The notes under the pieces: model-generated
Seen by the model: only the letters and a program-made list of their open reading frames with translations
What the model was told of the DNA's origin: nothing
The model's database searches: none
NCBI GenBank assembly: GCA_963678675.1
Contig: OY783193.1
Location: forward strand, 24,625,307-24,689,306
Origin: Xiphydria camelus
Taxonomy: Eukaryota > Arthropoda > Insecta > Hymenoptera > Xiphydriidae
DNA length: 64,000 nucleotides
Reading direction: 5' to 3'
In this document: piece after piece, positions 1-10,772 of the stretch
How positions within the stretch are numbered: the first letter of the stretch is position 1
Layout: each line of letters begins with the position of its first letter
Position numbers and translations under genes: made by a program

Positions 1-247
1 GCGAACTCATTAGCAGCCTGGATTCGCCGAAATGTACTGCTTCGCTGATGGCGAGATGAACCCTAGTTTGACGAAGTTTTTATGATCGCGATGCTATTGG
101 GTTGGAAAATAAGTTCGTAGCGTTTTCTTTTATTTTCTTTCATTTTACAACGATTTGTTTGCTGTTCCGCAAAGTGTTTATATTCATTCGAAAGAGCTCT
201 TTCTGCTCTACAAAACTGTTATAATTGTTTATTCGAATAACAATTTT
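1..247. repeat. Dispersed repeat segment with mariner-like terminus, left of a nested insertion
   Basis: This stretch is nearly identical to 49780-50026 and, inverted, to about 46420-46650. From 97 it reads TTGGGTTGGAAAATAAGTTC, preceded by TA at 95-96, which is a mariner-type terminal inverted repeat with its TA target. The next bases match the 5' untranslated part of the palindromic mariner derivative seen complete at 49875-50340. The sequence is cut after CAATTTT at 247 by the Helentron-like element and resumes at 1766. Confidence 0.75.
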
Positions 248-740
248 GAAGTGAAACTTTTATGCTGAGGGTACTAAAATCGCGCGCCCGACACGAGGTC
301 CGTAACGAAACCCACACACTCCAGCGCTTCCGACCGTGACTCACTCATACAGCGCTCTCGACCCTGCCCCAATACACCGCTCTCAACTCTGCCCCATTCC
401 ACCGCTCTCTACCGTACGTAGACGCCGTACCGTCTATCGCCTTTGCCAGGCAAAGCCATGTGTCGATTTTGCGAGGCTGGAGCGCCAGGCCGTCGTACGA
501 CTATCACTCACTCTGCGAGGCTCACTATTATCACAACCTCAGTAACGCACTAATCTAGATATCATCTGTACATCGGTCGCAACAGCGAGGCAGGCGGTAT
601 GTTTTGGTGAATGGGGGTTACGAATGCGTTCGTAGTCCCATACATTTCCCTCAAAACTACCTCTCAGTGTATCTAATTGTAAACCACGGCTACATCACGG
701 AATTACTATATCTCTTTGAATCCAATATAATCACCAGTAA

Positions 741-880
741 TATTGTAAGTGCAGTGTTAAATCATTTCAACTAACCGATACGGTTTAAATCCACCACTCA
801 ACGTTTTCGGTCACTATTCGTGTCACGCAGTAGTGCCTTCGGGATTTACGACCTCGAGGAGATCTACTCTTGATCGCACA
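741..880 (+). repeat. BEL-LTR-like segment inside Helentron-like copy A
   Basis: This segment follows the 3' part of the BEL LTR at about 16543-16675 in the same order. Both have a GTGAGTGCA-like start, CCGATnGGTTTAAATC-like text, a CGTCACG-like motif, then CGGGATTTACGACC and GAGGAGATC. It is diverged from that LTR, so it comes from a relative. Copy B carries the same segment at 12290-12400, so it was present before the two copies separated. Confidence 0.6.
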
Positions 881-1289
881 TGTTATAGTTATTAACTTGA
901 AACTGAAGAAAAATGAGGCAAAAATCAATCGCTGTTTAGACTGTGCAGAGGGAGTCAGGTTTGTGTTGCTCGAGAGGGTTTCTTCGGGCGATGGAAGCTA
1001 TTGTTCGTATTATGAGGCGACGCAGTGTCGCACCTCCACACACTAAGAGGACTGTTTAGTCACACCATAAATCTAGCGTTTAGGACCCTTTTTTTTGGGT
1101 GTATCCGTAAGATATATGAGAAGCCAGACTAGAGGGCGCAGAGTTACTTGTGAGTTGTTTGTATTTTATTTGCACATTTTCAGTTTTCCGGATTTTACCG
1201 CGTCGAGTGGCCGGCTATACGGAGCTCGTGTAGTCTGCGATCGGAGTCGTGATCTTTCTCGAGTAACCACCATGCATTACTGTACATTC

Positions 1290-1322
<33 letters not shown>

Positions 1323-1349
1323 GGTGTATTAATTTATAACAAAATACCT

Positions 1350-1560
1350 AAAACTGATGCAGAACGAAGTCGAAAATGGAGAGAGAGAATTAACTTAACA
1401 CAATCAAATATTGCTATATCTGCTAATGCAGATCAACACCAGTCCCAAACCCTGGAGAATGTAACAGATTTTCAAGTCCCTGGAGGATCCAATATCGGTG
1501 AAAATACATCCAGTGAATATGATATTCCTTACACTACATTTTGTGCCCATAAAAAAACAC
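1350..1560 (+). pseudogene. Possible remnant of a Helentron protein N-terminus
   Basis: The reading frame here gives a basic stretch, KTDAERSRKWRERI, then a Gln/Asn/Ser-rich segment that runs into the palindromic 3' end. Basic arginine-rich starts of this style precede the Rep/helicase protein of many arthropod Helentrons. Copy B has a similar trace at 13062-13120. The similarity is by eye only and the fragment is too short to be functional. Confidence 0.35.
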
Positions 1561-1564
1561 AAAA

Positions 1565-1765
1565 CGTGTGGCCGCCACACGCGGAAGAAGTGAAACTTCG
1601 ATATCAGTTTCTCTGAATTTGATTCCGGTGGTATTATTTCAATTGGCTCTACGAAGAAGGATTGTAAAAGATTTGTATAGAGCCAATTGAAACTAATACC
1701 ACCGGAATCAAATTCAGAGAAACTGATATCGAAGTTTCACTTCTTCCGCGTGTGGCGGCCACACG
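1565..1765. repeat. 202-bp-class palindrome formed by two Helentron-like 3' ends, copy 1
   Basis: The two halves are inverted copies of each other around a short loop near 1655-1680. Each outer end is the hairpin CGTGTGGCSGCCACACG, followed inward by GAAGTGAAACTTC. The unit therefore looks like two Helentron 3' termini joined head to head. The same unit occurs at 13156-13357, 47252-47453 and 48980-49181. Open frames across it are translations of the palindrome, not genes. Confidence 0.9.
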
Positions 1766-2170
1766 TTTTTTTAATTATTTTTCAGGCTTAGAAATGGAAT
1801 ATCCAGGAGGATAAAATCAGAATTTTCGACATCTTTTTTTATCAAAGACTCGCCTATAACATCTTCTCCTTATACGGCAGTTTTTTGATCTCGATGAAAA
1901 GCGAAGAAAAGCAGATGTCGAAACTGCTGATTTTTGCCCCCTGGATATTCCATTTCTAAGCCAGAAAAAATAATAAAAAATGTAATTATTCGAAATAACA
2001 ATTATAACAGTTTTGTAGAACAGAAAGAGCTCTTTCGAGTACATATAAACATATTGCCAAACAACAAAATAAATCGTTGTAAAATAAAAGAAAACATAGT
2101 TGTGCGACAGAACAGTCTCGGCGACGCGAGTATCGGCCACTTGAGCATGCCGGTCGCGGGAGTATAATAT
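1766..2170. mobile_element. Palindromic mariner-derived element, distal part of the split copy
   Basis: After the insertion the dispersed repeat resumes with TTATTTTTCAGGCTTAG. An ATG follows at about 1795, then an inverted copy of the same start near 1940-1962 (CCTGGATATTCCATTTC). The element is thus two mariner 5' regions facing each other, with only a few codons of transposase start in each arm. The outer mariner homology ends near 2095. The last bases (TGTGCGAC to GTATAATATA) match 50354-50422. Compare 46080-46558 and 49875-50340. Confidence 0.65.
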
Positions 2171-2581
2171 ACCCCCCCCCCCCCCCGGCCCCTTCAAAAC
2201 ATCGACGATGTATGGTAGCACGAATTAATAAAATAGCTTCCTTTCCAAAGTAATCATGTAACAACTTACGAATCACCAAAGATAATGAAAAAATTATGAT
2301 AAAAAAGTAATGAAATCATTACAGTGGTCCCTCTATTACTCACGCCCTCCATAATTCGCGCGAGAGGGAAAGCGATTGCCCCCACTCCTCCCGTGACGCC
2401 ATGACTGCTGCCATAGCATGAAGTGCGCACAGAGGTGCGCATGAAAATATAGAGAGGAGAAGCCGGTAAGTATGGAGAGACGTGTTACCTAACTTCAAGT
2501 TTCACCACTAGTTGCGCACGATCGTTCGCCGTATCCCCTCCAAGCAGCTGCACGGTCCCAATTTCACCAGAGCCGCGCACA
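2171..2581. mobile_element. Inserted C-tract segment with a pogo/Tigger-like terminus
   Basis: The uninterrupted paralog near 50411-50430 lacks this segment. Here TATAATATA-like bases flank a 14-base C run and about 400 bp of unknown sequence. At 2320-2333 it contains TA followed by CAGTGGTCCCTC, the usual start of a pogo/Tigger-type terminal repeat. I do not see the matching right end, so this is probably a fragment. Nothing coding is visible. Confidence 0.4.
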
Positions 2582-2645
2582 ACTTATAATATATAGCATC
2601 ACCGACGAAAGTCGCGTCGTGTGGTGTGTGTACACTCGTCGAGTA

Positions 2646-3970
2646 CCGAAAAATGGGGTGACTTTGTGCCTAGGTGGTGAATATGTGCCAAACGTGCTTT
2701 TTTTTGGATGCAATCGCTATCTATACTCCGCGAGAATGAACTAGCGAGCACAGCCAAATTCCACCAGGTCGTGGATACCTAGCAAACTTAAATAAGCTGA
2801 TTTAAATACCTATGAGTGTTACCGGCCGCGGTTTAAAAATAGTTCAGCTAGACCCAAATTTTTGCGATTATTTGCAAGTTATAGGAAATCTCTCTCAATA
2901 CTAATACGTTCAACTGTATTCCCAATAAGGTAAGCTGATAGTTCAATTCCTATGTTAATGAAGGACAAATATACCATTCGTCATATCTAAATATTTGTTT
3001 GTTTACGATTTATGAAATGATACCCTCGAAAAATACACTTTGGGTGGTGACTATGTACCGCCAAAGGAATGTTGAAGAACTATCTGTTCCGTCATGCAAG
3101 GCAATATTGACAACTCGCAAAATTCTGACGATGATGCTAATGTTCAACGCCCTGGGACGAGTTATGAGCGTTCAATTCAAGTTGGACAAACACAGAGAGA
3201 CGACGAAACATCTGAAACCCACGACCAAGAACGTGTAGTAGCCCAGGTCGAGCCAGAACAAGTCTATGTTGTCGTTCAATATAATAGAAAATTGTATCCA
3301 GGACGACTGCTTTCAAACATCGACGACAGTGGGGAGGTCTTAGTGTCAGCAATGACCAAAAACGGAAAGTACTGGGCATGGCCTGATCCACCTGATGCTG
3401 TTTGGTACCGGCAAAACCAAATTAAAATGTCAATCCAGCCATCGAAGAAGATTGCCGACAACTTATTCTATGTAGGATTAAAGTCTTGAATTTTTATATT
3501 TTTTCAATTTAAGATTTCGTTTTGAATTTCTCACAGTGTATATTTGCATATTTCAAGCTTGTTTTTTATTAGAAATTATCTACAATTGAAGCAGTTTCTA
3601 TTTCCACATTACCTCTCCTCAGAAATTAACAAAAAAAAACAATTTCTGCAAATATTAAATTGTTAAGGTAAGTGGATGTGTAGGTTACAACGGTAGCATG
3701 TACGACAATGTGCTAGAGGCGATTTTAAGATTGATGTAAAGCCAGAAAAGAAGTGGCCCATAGTCACCACCCCCGAGGGAGGTGACTGTGCCATAAAATA
3801 AAAAATTTTTCCTTTTTCTCCTTTCCATTGTATAATTTCTTTCGACCTATGGTCTGAAAGCTGAAATGTGTAAATATGTTAGGTAAAATTCTAAGCCATC
3901 TGTATCATAAAACTGAGGAGATATTTTTAAAAATTCTTATAAAGTGGCACATAGTCATCCCATTTTAGGG
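2646..3970. mobile_element. 1.3-kb DNA transposon with TA duplication and subterminal repeats
   Basis: The left end (AAAATGGGGTGACTTTGTGC from 2650) and the reverse complement of the right end (AAAATGGGATGACTATGTGC) form terminal inverted repeats of about 25 bp. TA flanks both sides (2644-2645 and 3971-3972). The paralog at 50470 shows the empty site. Shorter variants of GGTGACTATGTGCC recur inside both ends near 2671, 3042, 3748 and 3770. That makes them candidate transposase-binding repeats. The short ORF at 3094-3489 lies inside. TA targeting suggests a Tc1/mariner-superfamily relative, but I do not recognise the family. Confidence 0.75.
3094..3489 (+). CDS. 131-aa hypothetical protein within the TA-flanked transposon
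   Basis: The first half is acidic, polar and probably disordered (about residues 1-50). The second half is compact, with aromatic and proline residues: VYVVVQYNRKLYPG, then GKYWAWPDPPDAVWY (about residues 55-115). This resembles small Tudor/SH3-like barrel modules found at the ends of some insect transposon proteins, but no catalytic motif is present. It could be the terminal domain of a deleted transposase or an accessory protein. The start is the first in-frame ATG. The function is unknown. Confidence 0.4.
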   Translation: MQGNIDNSQNSDDDANVQRPGTSYERSIQVGQTQRDDETSETHDQERVVAQVEPEQVYVVVQYNRKLYPGRLLSNIDDSGEVLVSAMTKNGKYWAWPDPPDAVWYRQNQIKMSIQPSKKIADNLFYVGLKS

Positions 3971-3972
3971 TA

Positions 3973-4146
3973 TCGCATTCCTGCGTAACGTTGTGTGCGA
4001 AGGGCCTTTGTAAGTGGAATGGAGCAGGGTCGAGATCGGTGTATGAGCGAGGCACGTACGGTAGCGCTGGAGTGTGTGGGTTTCGTTAAGGTTTCGTCGT
4101 TGCATAGAGCGCGCTTTTAGTACCCTCAGCAAAGAAGTTTCACTTC
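3973..4146 (-). mobile_element. 5' end of a Helentron-like element, minus orientation
   Basis: On the minus strand this begins GAAGTGAAACTTCTTTGC at 4146 and continues with GAGGGTACTAAAAGCGC, the same start as copies A (248) and B (11672). The homologous end at 50653 has the same order. The distal part runs leftward through 2582-2645 (ACTCGACGAGTGTACACAC), split by the TA-flanked transposon. Its own 3' end is not identified. Confidence 0.65.
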
Positions 4147-4149
4147 AAA

Positions 4150-4345
4150 AATTAAGAAATAAGCAAATATAAGAATAAACAAATATAAGAATAAACAAAT
4201 ATAAGAATAAACAAATATAAGAAATAAACAAATAACGAAATAATAATGATAACGAGTAAATATGTAACAAGTAGGTAAATATGTCTAACAGTAACAGGTA
4301 GGTAAACGTTGGACAAATAGAAACATCAAATAAAAACATCAGCAA
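4150..4345. repeat. A/T-rich minisatellite, roughly 16-bp period
   Basis: ATAAGAATAAACAAAT-like units repeat about five times from 4155 to 4240 and then decay. Beyond it, up to 4528, I see nothing recognisable. Open frames here are low-complexity translations. Confidence 0.7.
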
Positions 4346-4528
4346 AATGACTATCTATAGGCGGTGCGAAGATGTAAACGACAGCGGTAAAAATTAGCTA
4401 CCCGATAAAATTGGCTAAGGAGTGGATAAATGGGAACATCCGCAATAGAATTATCTGTACAAACTATACATACCTTACATAATGAAACTTAACATCAGTA
4501 ATTAGACAATAGGCAGTTTGCCTAGACC

Positions 4529-6056
4529 TCAGACCTCGGGCAACAGCCAGTGAAAGAATCTTTTCTTGAATTCGGGGGGAGATATCGACTCCCTAATGTC
4601 GTTCGAGAGCGAGTTCCAGAGAGTGGGAGCAGCGACAGAGAAAGATTTTAGGAAGACCGTGGTGCGGCAAATGGGGACGTGCAGGTGTAGTGTGGCAGGC
4701 TCACGTGTGTAGTGGAGCCGAAGCACGCTTCTATTCTGAAGCATATCAGCCAGGTATGAGGGCTCTCCAGAGGAGCGAACGGAGAAGAGTAGAGAACCGG
4801 TGAGATATGTTAGCCTCCTCTTATAGTCCAGCCAGTGAAATCTACGACGATAAGGTGTAATATGCTTATCACGACGAACGCCCAGAATGAAGCGGATGCA
4901 AGTATTCATAGCCCTCTGGACCCTAGTGATCTGCTCATTGGTAATGTCCCCGAATAACGCACCACAGTAATCCATGTGCGGGAAGACGAGAGCCGTTACC
5001 AGCCTCCTCCGAAGGTGAACAGGCAGGAAATCGTGATTTCTCTTCAGCTGGAAGAGCGAGGCATTCATACGCCTAACAACCTCAGAGAAATGGTCATTCC
5101 AGGATAGTGTCCTGCTGAATTGGACTCCGAGGTTCCTCACCGTCTGAGAGTAGGGGACAGCCACGCCGCCGACCATAACCTTGGGAAGCGTTTCGTAGTC
5201 AATGGAGTTGGCGTATCTACTCGTGCCGAAGATGATGACTTTTGTTTTCGAAGCGTTAAGTTTGAGAGAGTTGGCGGAAGCCCAGGCAAGCATCGAGGAG
5301 GCGTCTAGGCTGACAAGTTGGATAGCCTCAGCCAGTTTAGCCAGAGAGCAGTGAAGGTACATTTGGAGATCGTCGGTATATAGCATGTGCAGGCAATGAC
5401 CGAGGACCCGCGGGAGATCGCGTACCTAAATAGAGTAGAGTAGCGGTCCCATGACCGAGCCCTGCGGAACACCCGAAGTGACTGCGCCCCAGCTAGAGGT
5501 TGCACCATTGTTGCCTACCACGGCCTGAAAGCGGTTGGTGAGATAATCGCGGAACCAGCCCAACCTCTCAAGCGCAGTCAGGAGGGTGCTATGCGATATG
5601 GAGTCAAAGGCCTTAGAAAAGTCAAACATCACAAGAATGGTAAGCATTCTGCGATCCATGGCGGACCGGATGTCGTCAGCAACTTTGACCAGCGCGGTTT
5701 GGGTGCTAAAATTCTTGCGAACGCCAGACTGCCGAGGGTCAAACAGGTTATTATCCGTCATGTGTTGAGCAAGTTGTTTATACACGATCCGTTCTAGAAC
5801 CTTAGAAAGGGCAGGCAGTATCGATGTGGGCCTATAGTCTGTCACGTGCGCAGGTGTCCTAACCTTGGGGATAGGCCTAATGAGAGCGAGTTTCCACTGA
5901 GAGAGAAATACTGAATTAATGGTAGAGTGGTTTGAATAGAGATAACATAGCAGGGTAATATTACGTTCATGGATCTGCGCAACAGGTTGAGCCGCAGTCC
6001 GTCCGCACCAATGGCAGGTGATTTTAATTGACGGAGGGCACGGAACAGACATTCTG
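4529..6056 (-). pseudogene. Non-LTR retrotransposon reverse transcriptase, truncated and disabled
   Basis: On the minus strand the order is PIPK near the fingers, then FDFSKAFDS, GVPQGSVMGPLL, YTDD (the active site, normally YADD), and a thumb with VRNLGVQF. A C-terminal tail ends in FKKRFFHWLL. This order and spacing suit the CR1/L2-like group of non-LTR elements, though the clade needs a tree. One in-frame TAG (5426-5428) falls between the PQG and YTDD motifs. A frameshift near 6000 separates the segment with LKSPAIGADG from the rest. The endonuclease and ORF1 are absent: upstream lies the GA microsatellite and gap. It is dead as it stands. Confidence 0.85.
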
Positions 6057-6200
6057 GAGTGATTGGGGGGAGAGGGAGAGGGATAGGGGAGGGGAGGGGA
6101 GGGGAGGGGAGGGAGAGAGAGAGGGGAGAGGGAGAGGGAGAGGGAGAGAGAGAGGGAGAGAGAGAGAGGAGAGAGAGAGAGGAGAGAGAGAGAGAGGAGA

Positions 6201-6257
<57 letters not shown>

Positions 6258-6261
6258 AGAT

Positions 6262-6300
<39 letters not shown>

Positions 6301-6500
6301 NNNNNNNNNNNNNNNNNNNNNNNNNNNNNNNNNNNNNNNNNNNNNNNNNNNNNNNNNNNNNNNNNNNNNNNNNNNNNNNNNNNNNNNNNNNNNNNNNNNN
6401 NNNNNNNNNNNNNNNNNNNNNNNNNNNNNNNNNNNNNNNNNNNNNNNNNNNNNNNNNNNNNNNNNNNNNNNNNNNNNNNNNNNNNNNNNNNNNNNNNNNN

Positions 6501-6568
<68 letters not shown>
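6040..6568. repeat. Long GA/CT microsatellite with a 200-base assembly gap
   Basis: G/A-only sequence runs from about 6064, first with GGGGA units and then pure (AG)n. Bases 6301-6500 are N, exactly 200, which suggests a nominal gap size. (AG)n resumes at 6501 and stops at 6568. Frames reading SLSLSL or REREREr are translations of the repeat. The repeat joins a minus-strand RT fragment to a plus-strand gypsy fragment, so the join may not be real. Confidence 0.95.
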
Positions 6569-6571
<3 letters not shown>

Positions 6572-7683
6572 ATCGAGAAAAATTCATAAAACTCATAGAT
6601 CGACTACGAACAGCAAAACTAAGTTTACAACCAGTTGCATATCTCGGTCACGTAATTAGTGAAAATGGAGTAAAACCAGATCCAAAGAAAATAGAAGCAG
6701 TTAAAAATTTTCCGACTCCTAAAAACCAAACAAATATTAGCCGGTTACTATAGAAGATTTATTGAAAATTTTTCTAAAATTGCTAAACCTTTATCAAATC
6801 TCTTAAAAAAAGAAGGTAACTTGGAATGGGCAAACGAACAACAAATAGCACTTGAAATCTTGAAAAATAAATTATGTGAAGCACCAGTATTACAATATCC
6901 TGATTTTACCAAACCTTTTATAGTTACAACAGATGCTTCAGGATACGCAATAGGCGGAATTTTATCGCAAGAACAGATAGGAAAAGATCGACCCATCGCA
7001 TACACTTCAAGAGTACTAACAGATTGTGAAAAAAGATATGATACTTATGAGAAAGAGGCTCTTGCAATAATTTATAGCGTCACTCATTTTCGACCATACT
7101 TATACGGAGGAAAATTCACATTAGTCACGGATCATAAACCATTAGTTTGGTTTCAAAAGTCTAAAGATCCTTGTTCTCGTGTTTCTAATTGGAGAGTAAA
7201 ACTTGCTGTGAATATGAATTTGATGTAGTATATAGAGCAGGAAAAACAAACGTAAATGCAGATGCTTTATCCAGAAATCCAATTTTAACCGTACAGCAGA
7301 AAATACCAGTTGACAAAGAAAATTTAGAAAGAACAAATAAAGATAGTATACCTTTTACACACACACACACAGAGAGAAGAAGAACTATTAGAATCTCCAT
7401 CAGAAACATTTGTAGTAGAAGCTCAAATCCATACGAATTCTATATTGATTCTAAACATGTCAATATAGCTCAAGAAGATTCAAGTCCTCGAAGAAGCAAA
7501 AGAATTCAAAATCAAATTGAAGCAAAAAAATCAAATATTACTGAATCATGTAATGTACAAACAGATCCTATTACCATAGAACCCAGAAGGAGCCAAAGAA
7601 TAAAAGAAATTATTCCGAAATATAAACCCGACAGTACACAAAATAAAAACAGTCACCGATCTGTTAGTAAAGACTCTGTAAAC
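6569..7683 (+). pseudogene. Ty3/gypsy pol remnant: RT tail and RNase H
   Basis: Just after the microsatellite, YLGHVISENG is the end of a gypsy-type RT. It is followed by the linker and RNase H: TTDASGYAIGG (first Asp), KEALAIIYSV (Glu), TDHKPL (Asp), then GKTNVNADALSR. The frame changes near 6753 and again near 7200, so it cannot be translated as one protein. A TAA at 7684 ends the last frame. The catalytic RT core is missing, lost at the gap or before it. The A/T-rich codon use differs from the neighbouring BEL element. Confidence 0.85.
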
Positions 7684-7875
7684 TAAAATCAAAAAATTAC
7701 TGACGACGATCTAGACCTTATACAATCTATAGACGAGGATGGTAGTGTAATTTCTGATAACGAATCAATCACATCGGAAGATAGTTTAGACTCATTAATT
7801 TCAAATGATGAAGATACTATATATTGAAAATAAAGATGATACAAGAGAATTACATCAAGCTGAAAAAGAAAATCA

Positions 7876-9135
7876 ATGAAACTCAAATCTTACAGAAAGC
7901 AAGGACAAATTTGGATGAGAAAAGATAATTATGTATATTTTGTAACCAGCAACGGTGATCCACGAGACGAAGGCTCAAGATCACTAGTAGAAAAAAATCA
8001 GTTACCTAAATTTAAAAATCTTCAAGTCGGATCTGCTAATTCGATACAAAAAGGACATTGTTTTCACATTTAATTACCAATAGAAGGAACCGAAAAACAA
8101 TCATTAACAACTACTTTTAGTAATATTACCAATGTAATTCAAAGTTTACGTGAAAAGGCCGACCAATTAAAACTACGGTCACTAAGTATTGCAAAAACAA
8201 AAGAAATCCTTAAAATTCCAGGGATAGATATTAAAACACAACTCAAAATTGCTTTTCAGGGATCACAAACACAAATAATAATTTGTCATGGAATAATTAA
8301 ATATCCGCCTATTAAAGACAGGAAAAATATTAGAGAAGAAGGCCATGCCTCAGCAATAGGAGGTCACAAAGGTGTTACAAAAACATATAAAAGAATTAGA
8401 CAAAAATATTATTGGGAAAATCTTAAAGTAGATATTCAAAAATTCATTCAACAATGTTTAAGTGGCCAAATGAAAAAATTAAGAAGAGTTAAAACGAAAA
8501 ATCCCATTATTATTTCCGATACACCAGGTCGAGCTTTCGATAAAATTTCAATGGATATAGTTGGCCCTATGCCAAAATCAAAAAATAATAACGAATACAT
8601 TTTAACAATCCAAGACAATCTAACAAAATATTGTATTGCCATACCTCTACCTAACGCAACAGCGTCCATAATAGCAGATGCTTTTGTAAAGCTATTTATA
8701 TGTGTATTTGGTGCTCCAAAAGCAGTTCTAACTGATCAAGGTACAAACTTCTTGAGTGGTTTATTAAAAAGATTAGCAAAACGATTTCGAATTAAACAAT
8801 TTAAAACCACTGCATTCCATCCTCAACCAAACGGATCACTTGAAAGATCGCACCACGTTCTAGTAGAGTACCTTAAACATTTTGTCAATAAAGACGCAGA
8901 ATGGGATGATTGGTTGGAACTCGCGACTTTTGCTTACAACACAAGCATACATAAAGGTACTGATCATACACCGTTTGAACTAGTTTTTGGACAATTAGCA
9001 AGACTACCATCTAATGATCCTATTTGCGGAAACGAACAGGTAGACACATACGGTGGATATCTAATCGATTTAGTAACAAGATTACACGAAATTCAGGAAG
9101 TAGCTAAAGAAAAACTTATAAGGTCAAAATTTTAA
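7876..9135 (+). pseudogene. Ty3/gypsy integrase, one internal stop
   Basis: The frame is open from 7876 to 9135 except for a TAA at 8071-8073. The zinc-binding region has HASAIGGHKGV and then CLSG near 8458, where the second cysteine of the usual CxxC is glycine. The core has SMDIVGP, LTDQGTNF and NGSLERSH, with 35 residues between the second Asp and the Glu (DD35E). It ends LIRSKF and then breaks. It would have inserted the element's DNA. The internal stop, the lost cysteine and the frameshifts upstream make it inactive. Confidence 0.85.
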
Positions 9136-9162
9136 TCCAAAAAGTACTAGGATAAAAAAATC

Positions 9163-9345
9163 AATCCCCAAACATTCAAAGTAGGCGATTATGTATTCTT
9201 GTTGAAAGGAATAAAATCAAGGAAATTTAGTGATCAATATACAGGACCACATGAGGTCTTAGAAATTATAAATAAGACAAATGTAAAAATTAGAATTAAG
9301 AAAAATACAAAAATAATACATATTAATAGATTAAAAATATGACAC
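9163..9345 (+). pseudogene. Gypsy integrase C-terminal GPY/F-like module
   Basis: A short frame after a break reads FKVGDYVFLLKG, then YTGPHEV, then IHINRLKI, and a TGA follows at about 9340. This is the beta-barrel tail usual at the end of gypsy integrases, with its Tyr/Thr-Gly-Pro signature. It is out of frame with the core. Confidence 0.7.
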
Positions 9346-9579
9346 ATAACCCCAGAAAACAATTAAAATATCCTATAATAGCATAAGAACTTAGAAATCA
9401 GAATAAAGATAGATTATAAAACCTAAGAGATCACATTATGTTCCCCGCAGAAAAACGTACAATTATTAATAACTTTGCAAGAAGCATGACCGGTATATTA
9501 CAGGAAAAAGATATATCAGTACATACCTAATTTTTTTAGACAAAAATACAATTAATAAAATAGTTGAAAATACATGGAA

Positions 9580-9735
9580 TAAAAAATGTGGTCTAATTTC
9601 TTAACATTCGATACAGCCAATGCAGGATTCTTATGAATTATATTTATACTTAGAATAATAAAATTAGTAACGGATACTATCGTACACGGACATGCATTAT
9701 ACACGATATCATATTATACTTCAAATAGAAAGTAA
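9580..9735 (+). pseudogene. Possible decayed envelope-like fragment after gypsy pol
   Basis: One frame shows a tryptophan-started hydrophobic stretch, an in-frame TGA, and a second hydrophobic stretch containing KLVTDT. A membrane-anchored ORF after pol is typical of env-bearing gypsy elements, and the position fits. The sequence is too decayed for a firm call. From 9345 to 9580 I see nothing else. Confidence 0.25.
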
Positions 9736-9916
9736 TACGTACGCTATATAATAAGTACTAACAAACATCAACGAACCAATCCTAAATAAATCCTTCCAAG
9801 ATTCGAATTCAAATTCCAAATCCCAACCAGGTATAAAACCTTACGAAGTGCGCAAGGAAGCCAGCCACAAAACCGAAACGCTTCTGAAGAGATCAATCAG
9901 ACAGCAAGGAATCGAA

Positions 9917-10321
9917 ATGGAATTACCATACGAACCAACGTCCAGACAAGTACACCAGCATATCATACAACAATATCTGGAATGGACATGGAACTTCTAA
10001 GAGAACGTCTTCCACCTCCGAGAACTCTTCACCCAGGAATACCCGGATGGCGAAGCTTGGGACGAACCTGAGTTCGTCATGGAGGGATTCCAGGAGGTAA
10101 TATGGGGTGAATACAATGAAGCCCTCGAAGAATACGAGTACCAGCAAGCCCAGAGAGAAGAGGAAGACGAATGGAGGAATCGCATCGAGCCACCTCCACC
10201 AGATCCACCTCGGCAGCTGGCGGACCTTAGGACTTACGAGCATCGAGTCCGGGATCTCTTAACCTACTGGCAACGCTTCCCAGATGATGAGGACAGCGCG
10301 AATGAAGAGGAAACCCTGTAA
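9917..10321 (+). pseudogene. Acidic accessory ORF downstream of gypsy pol, one internal stop
   Basis: The frame starts at ATG 9917 and continues in register to a TAA at 10319, broken once by an in-frame TAA near 9998. It is rich in Glu, Asp, Gln and Tyr, has a proline run (EPPPPDPP) around residue 93, and ends in EDSANEEETL. It has no signal peptide, zinc knuckle or membrane segment. It lies between pol and the probable 3' LTR, where some gypsy elements carry extra ORFs. I do not recognise it. Confidence 0.4.
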
Positions 10322-10772
10322 TCCTATTTATCTACAATTTTTCTTTCCTATTTTTTCCTTTCTACAAGTAAATTCCTTCCACAAATTAATACCCTTAATA
10401 ACTTGTTTTGCTCACTTTTCTTTGTTCATTACGCTAATCCATTATATATTTAATTACTGATTTAATTATTAATTATTGATTTTACAAAACATTTATAATC
10501 GCAACTTAATTTTATTTTCAATATAATAATCATGTATTTTTGTAATCATCTATAATTTAGTAATCCGTTAATCATTAAATTTAATAACTCATAAATATAT
10601 ACAATTTTTGTTAACTTCTTTAAATATTCGAGATACAATTTTAAGGAAATAATCCGTGAACACGGCTACAGTAATAATATACATTCTAATTAACTAAAAT
10701 TTTTCCAAAAGAGGGATATGAACCCCAACCTTCACGTTAGGCTCACCTAACGTTCAGACTTAAGGGCGAAGG
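10322..10772 (+). other. A/T-rich 3' untranslated region before the LTR, ending in a purine tract
   Basis: Very A/T-rich and without ORFs. It ends with AAGGGCGAAGG directly before TGTCACG, which could be the polypurine tract that primes plus-strand synthesis. Confidence 0.4.

Larger units (their letters stand above)
248..1765 (+). mobile_element. Non-autonomous Helentron-like element (HINE type), copy A
   Basis: The 5' end is GAAGTGAAACTT at 248. The 3' end is the hairpin CGTGTGGCGGCCACACG at 1749-1765, and GAAGTTTCACTTC, the reverse complement of the 5' end, lies just inside it. Asymmetric terminal repeats, a 3' hairpin, an internal TG microsatellite (about 1291-1322) and insertion between Ts are hallmarks of Helentron-associated interspersed elements (DINE-1/HINE). 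The uninterrupted paralog at 50021-50040 reads straight through, so the ends are fixed by comparison. Copy B (11672-13357) has the same ends and interior order. It encodes no transposase of its own. The family assignment is inference from structure. Confidence 0.7.

Noticed and set aside
5842..6753. Long Ser-Leu and Arg-Glu repeat frames
   Set aside because: They are translations of the GA/CT microsatellite and of N bases.
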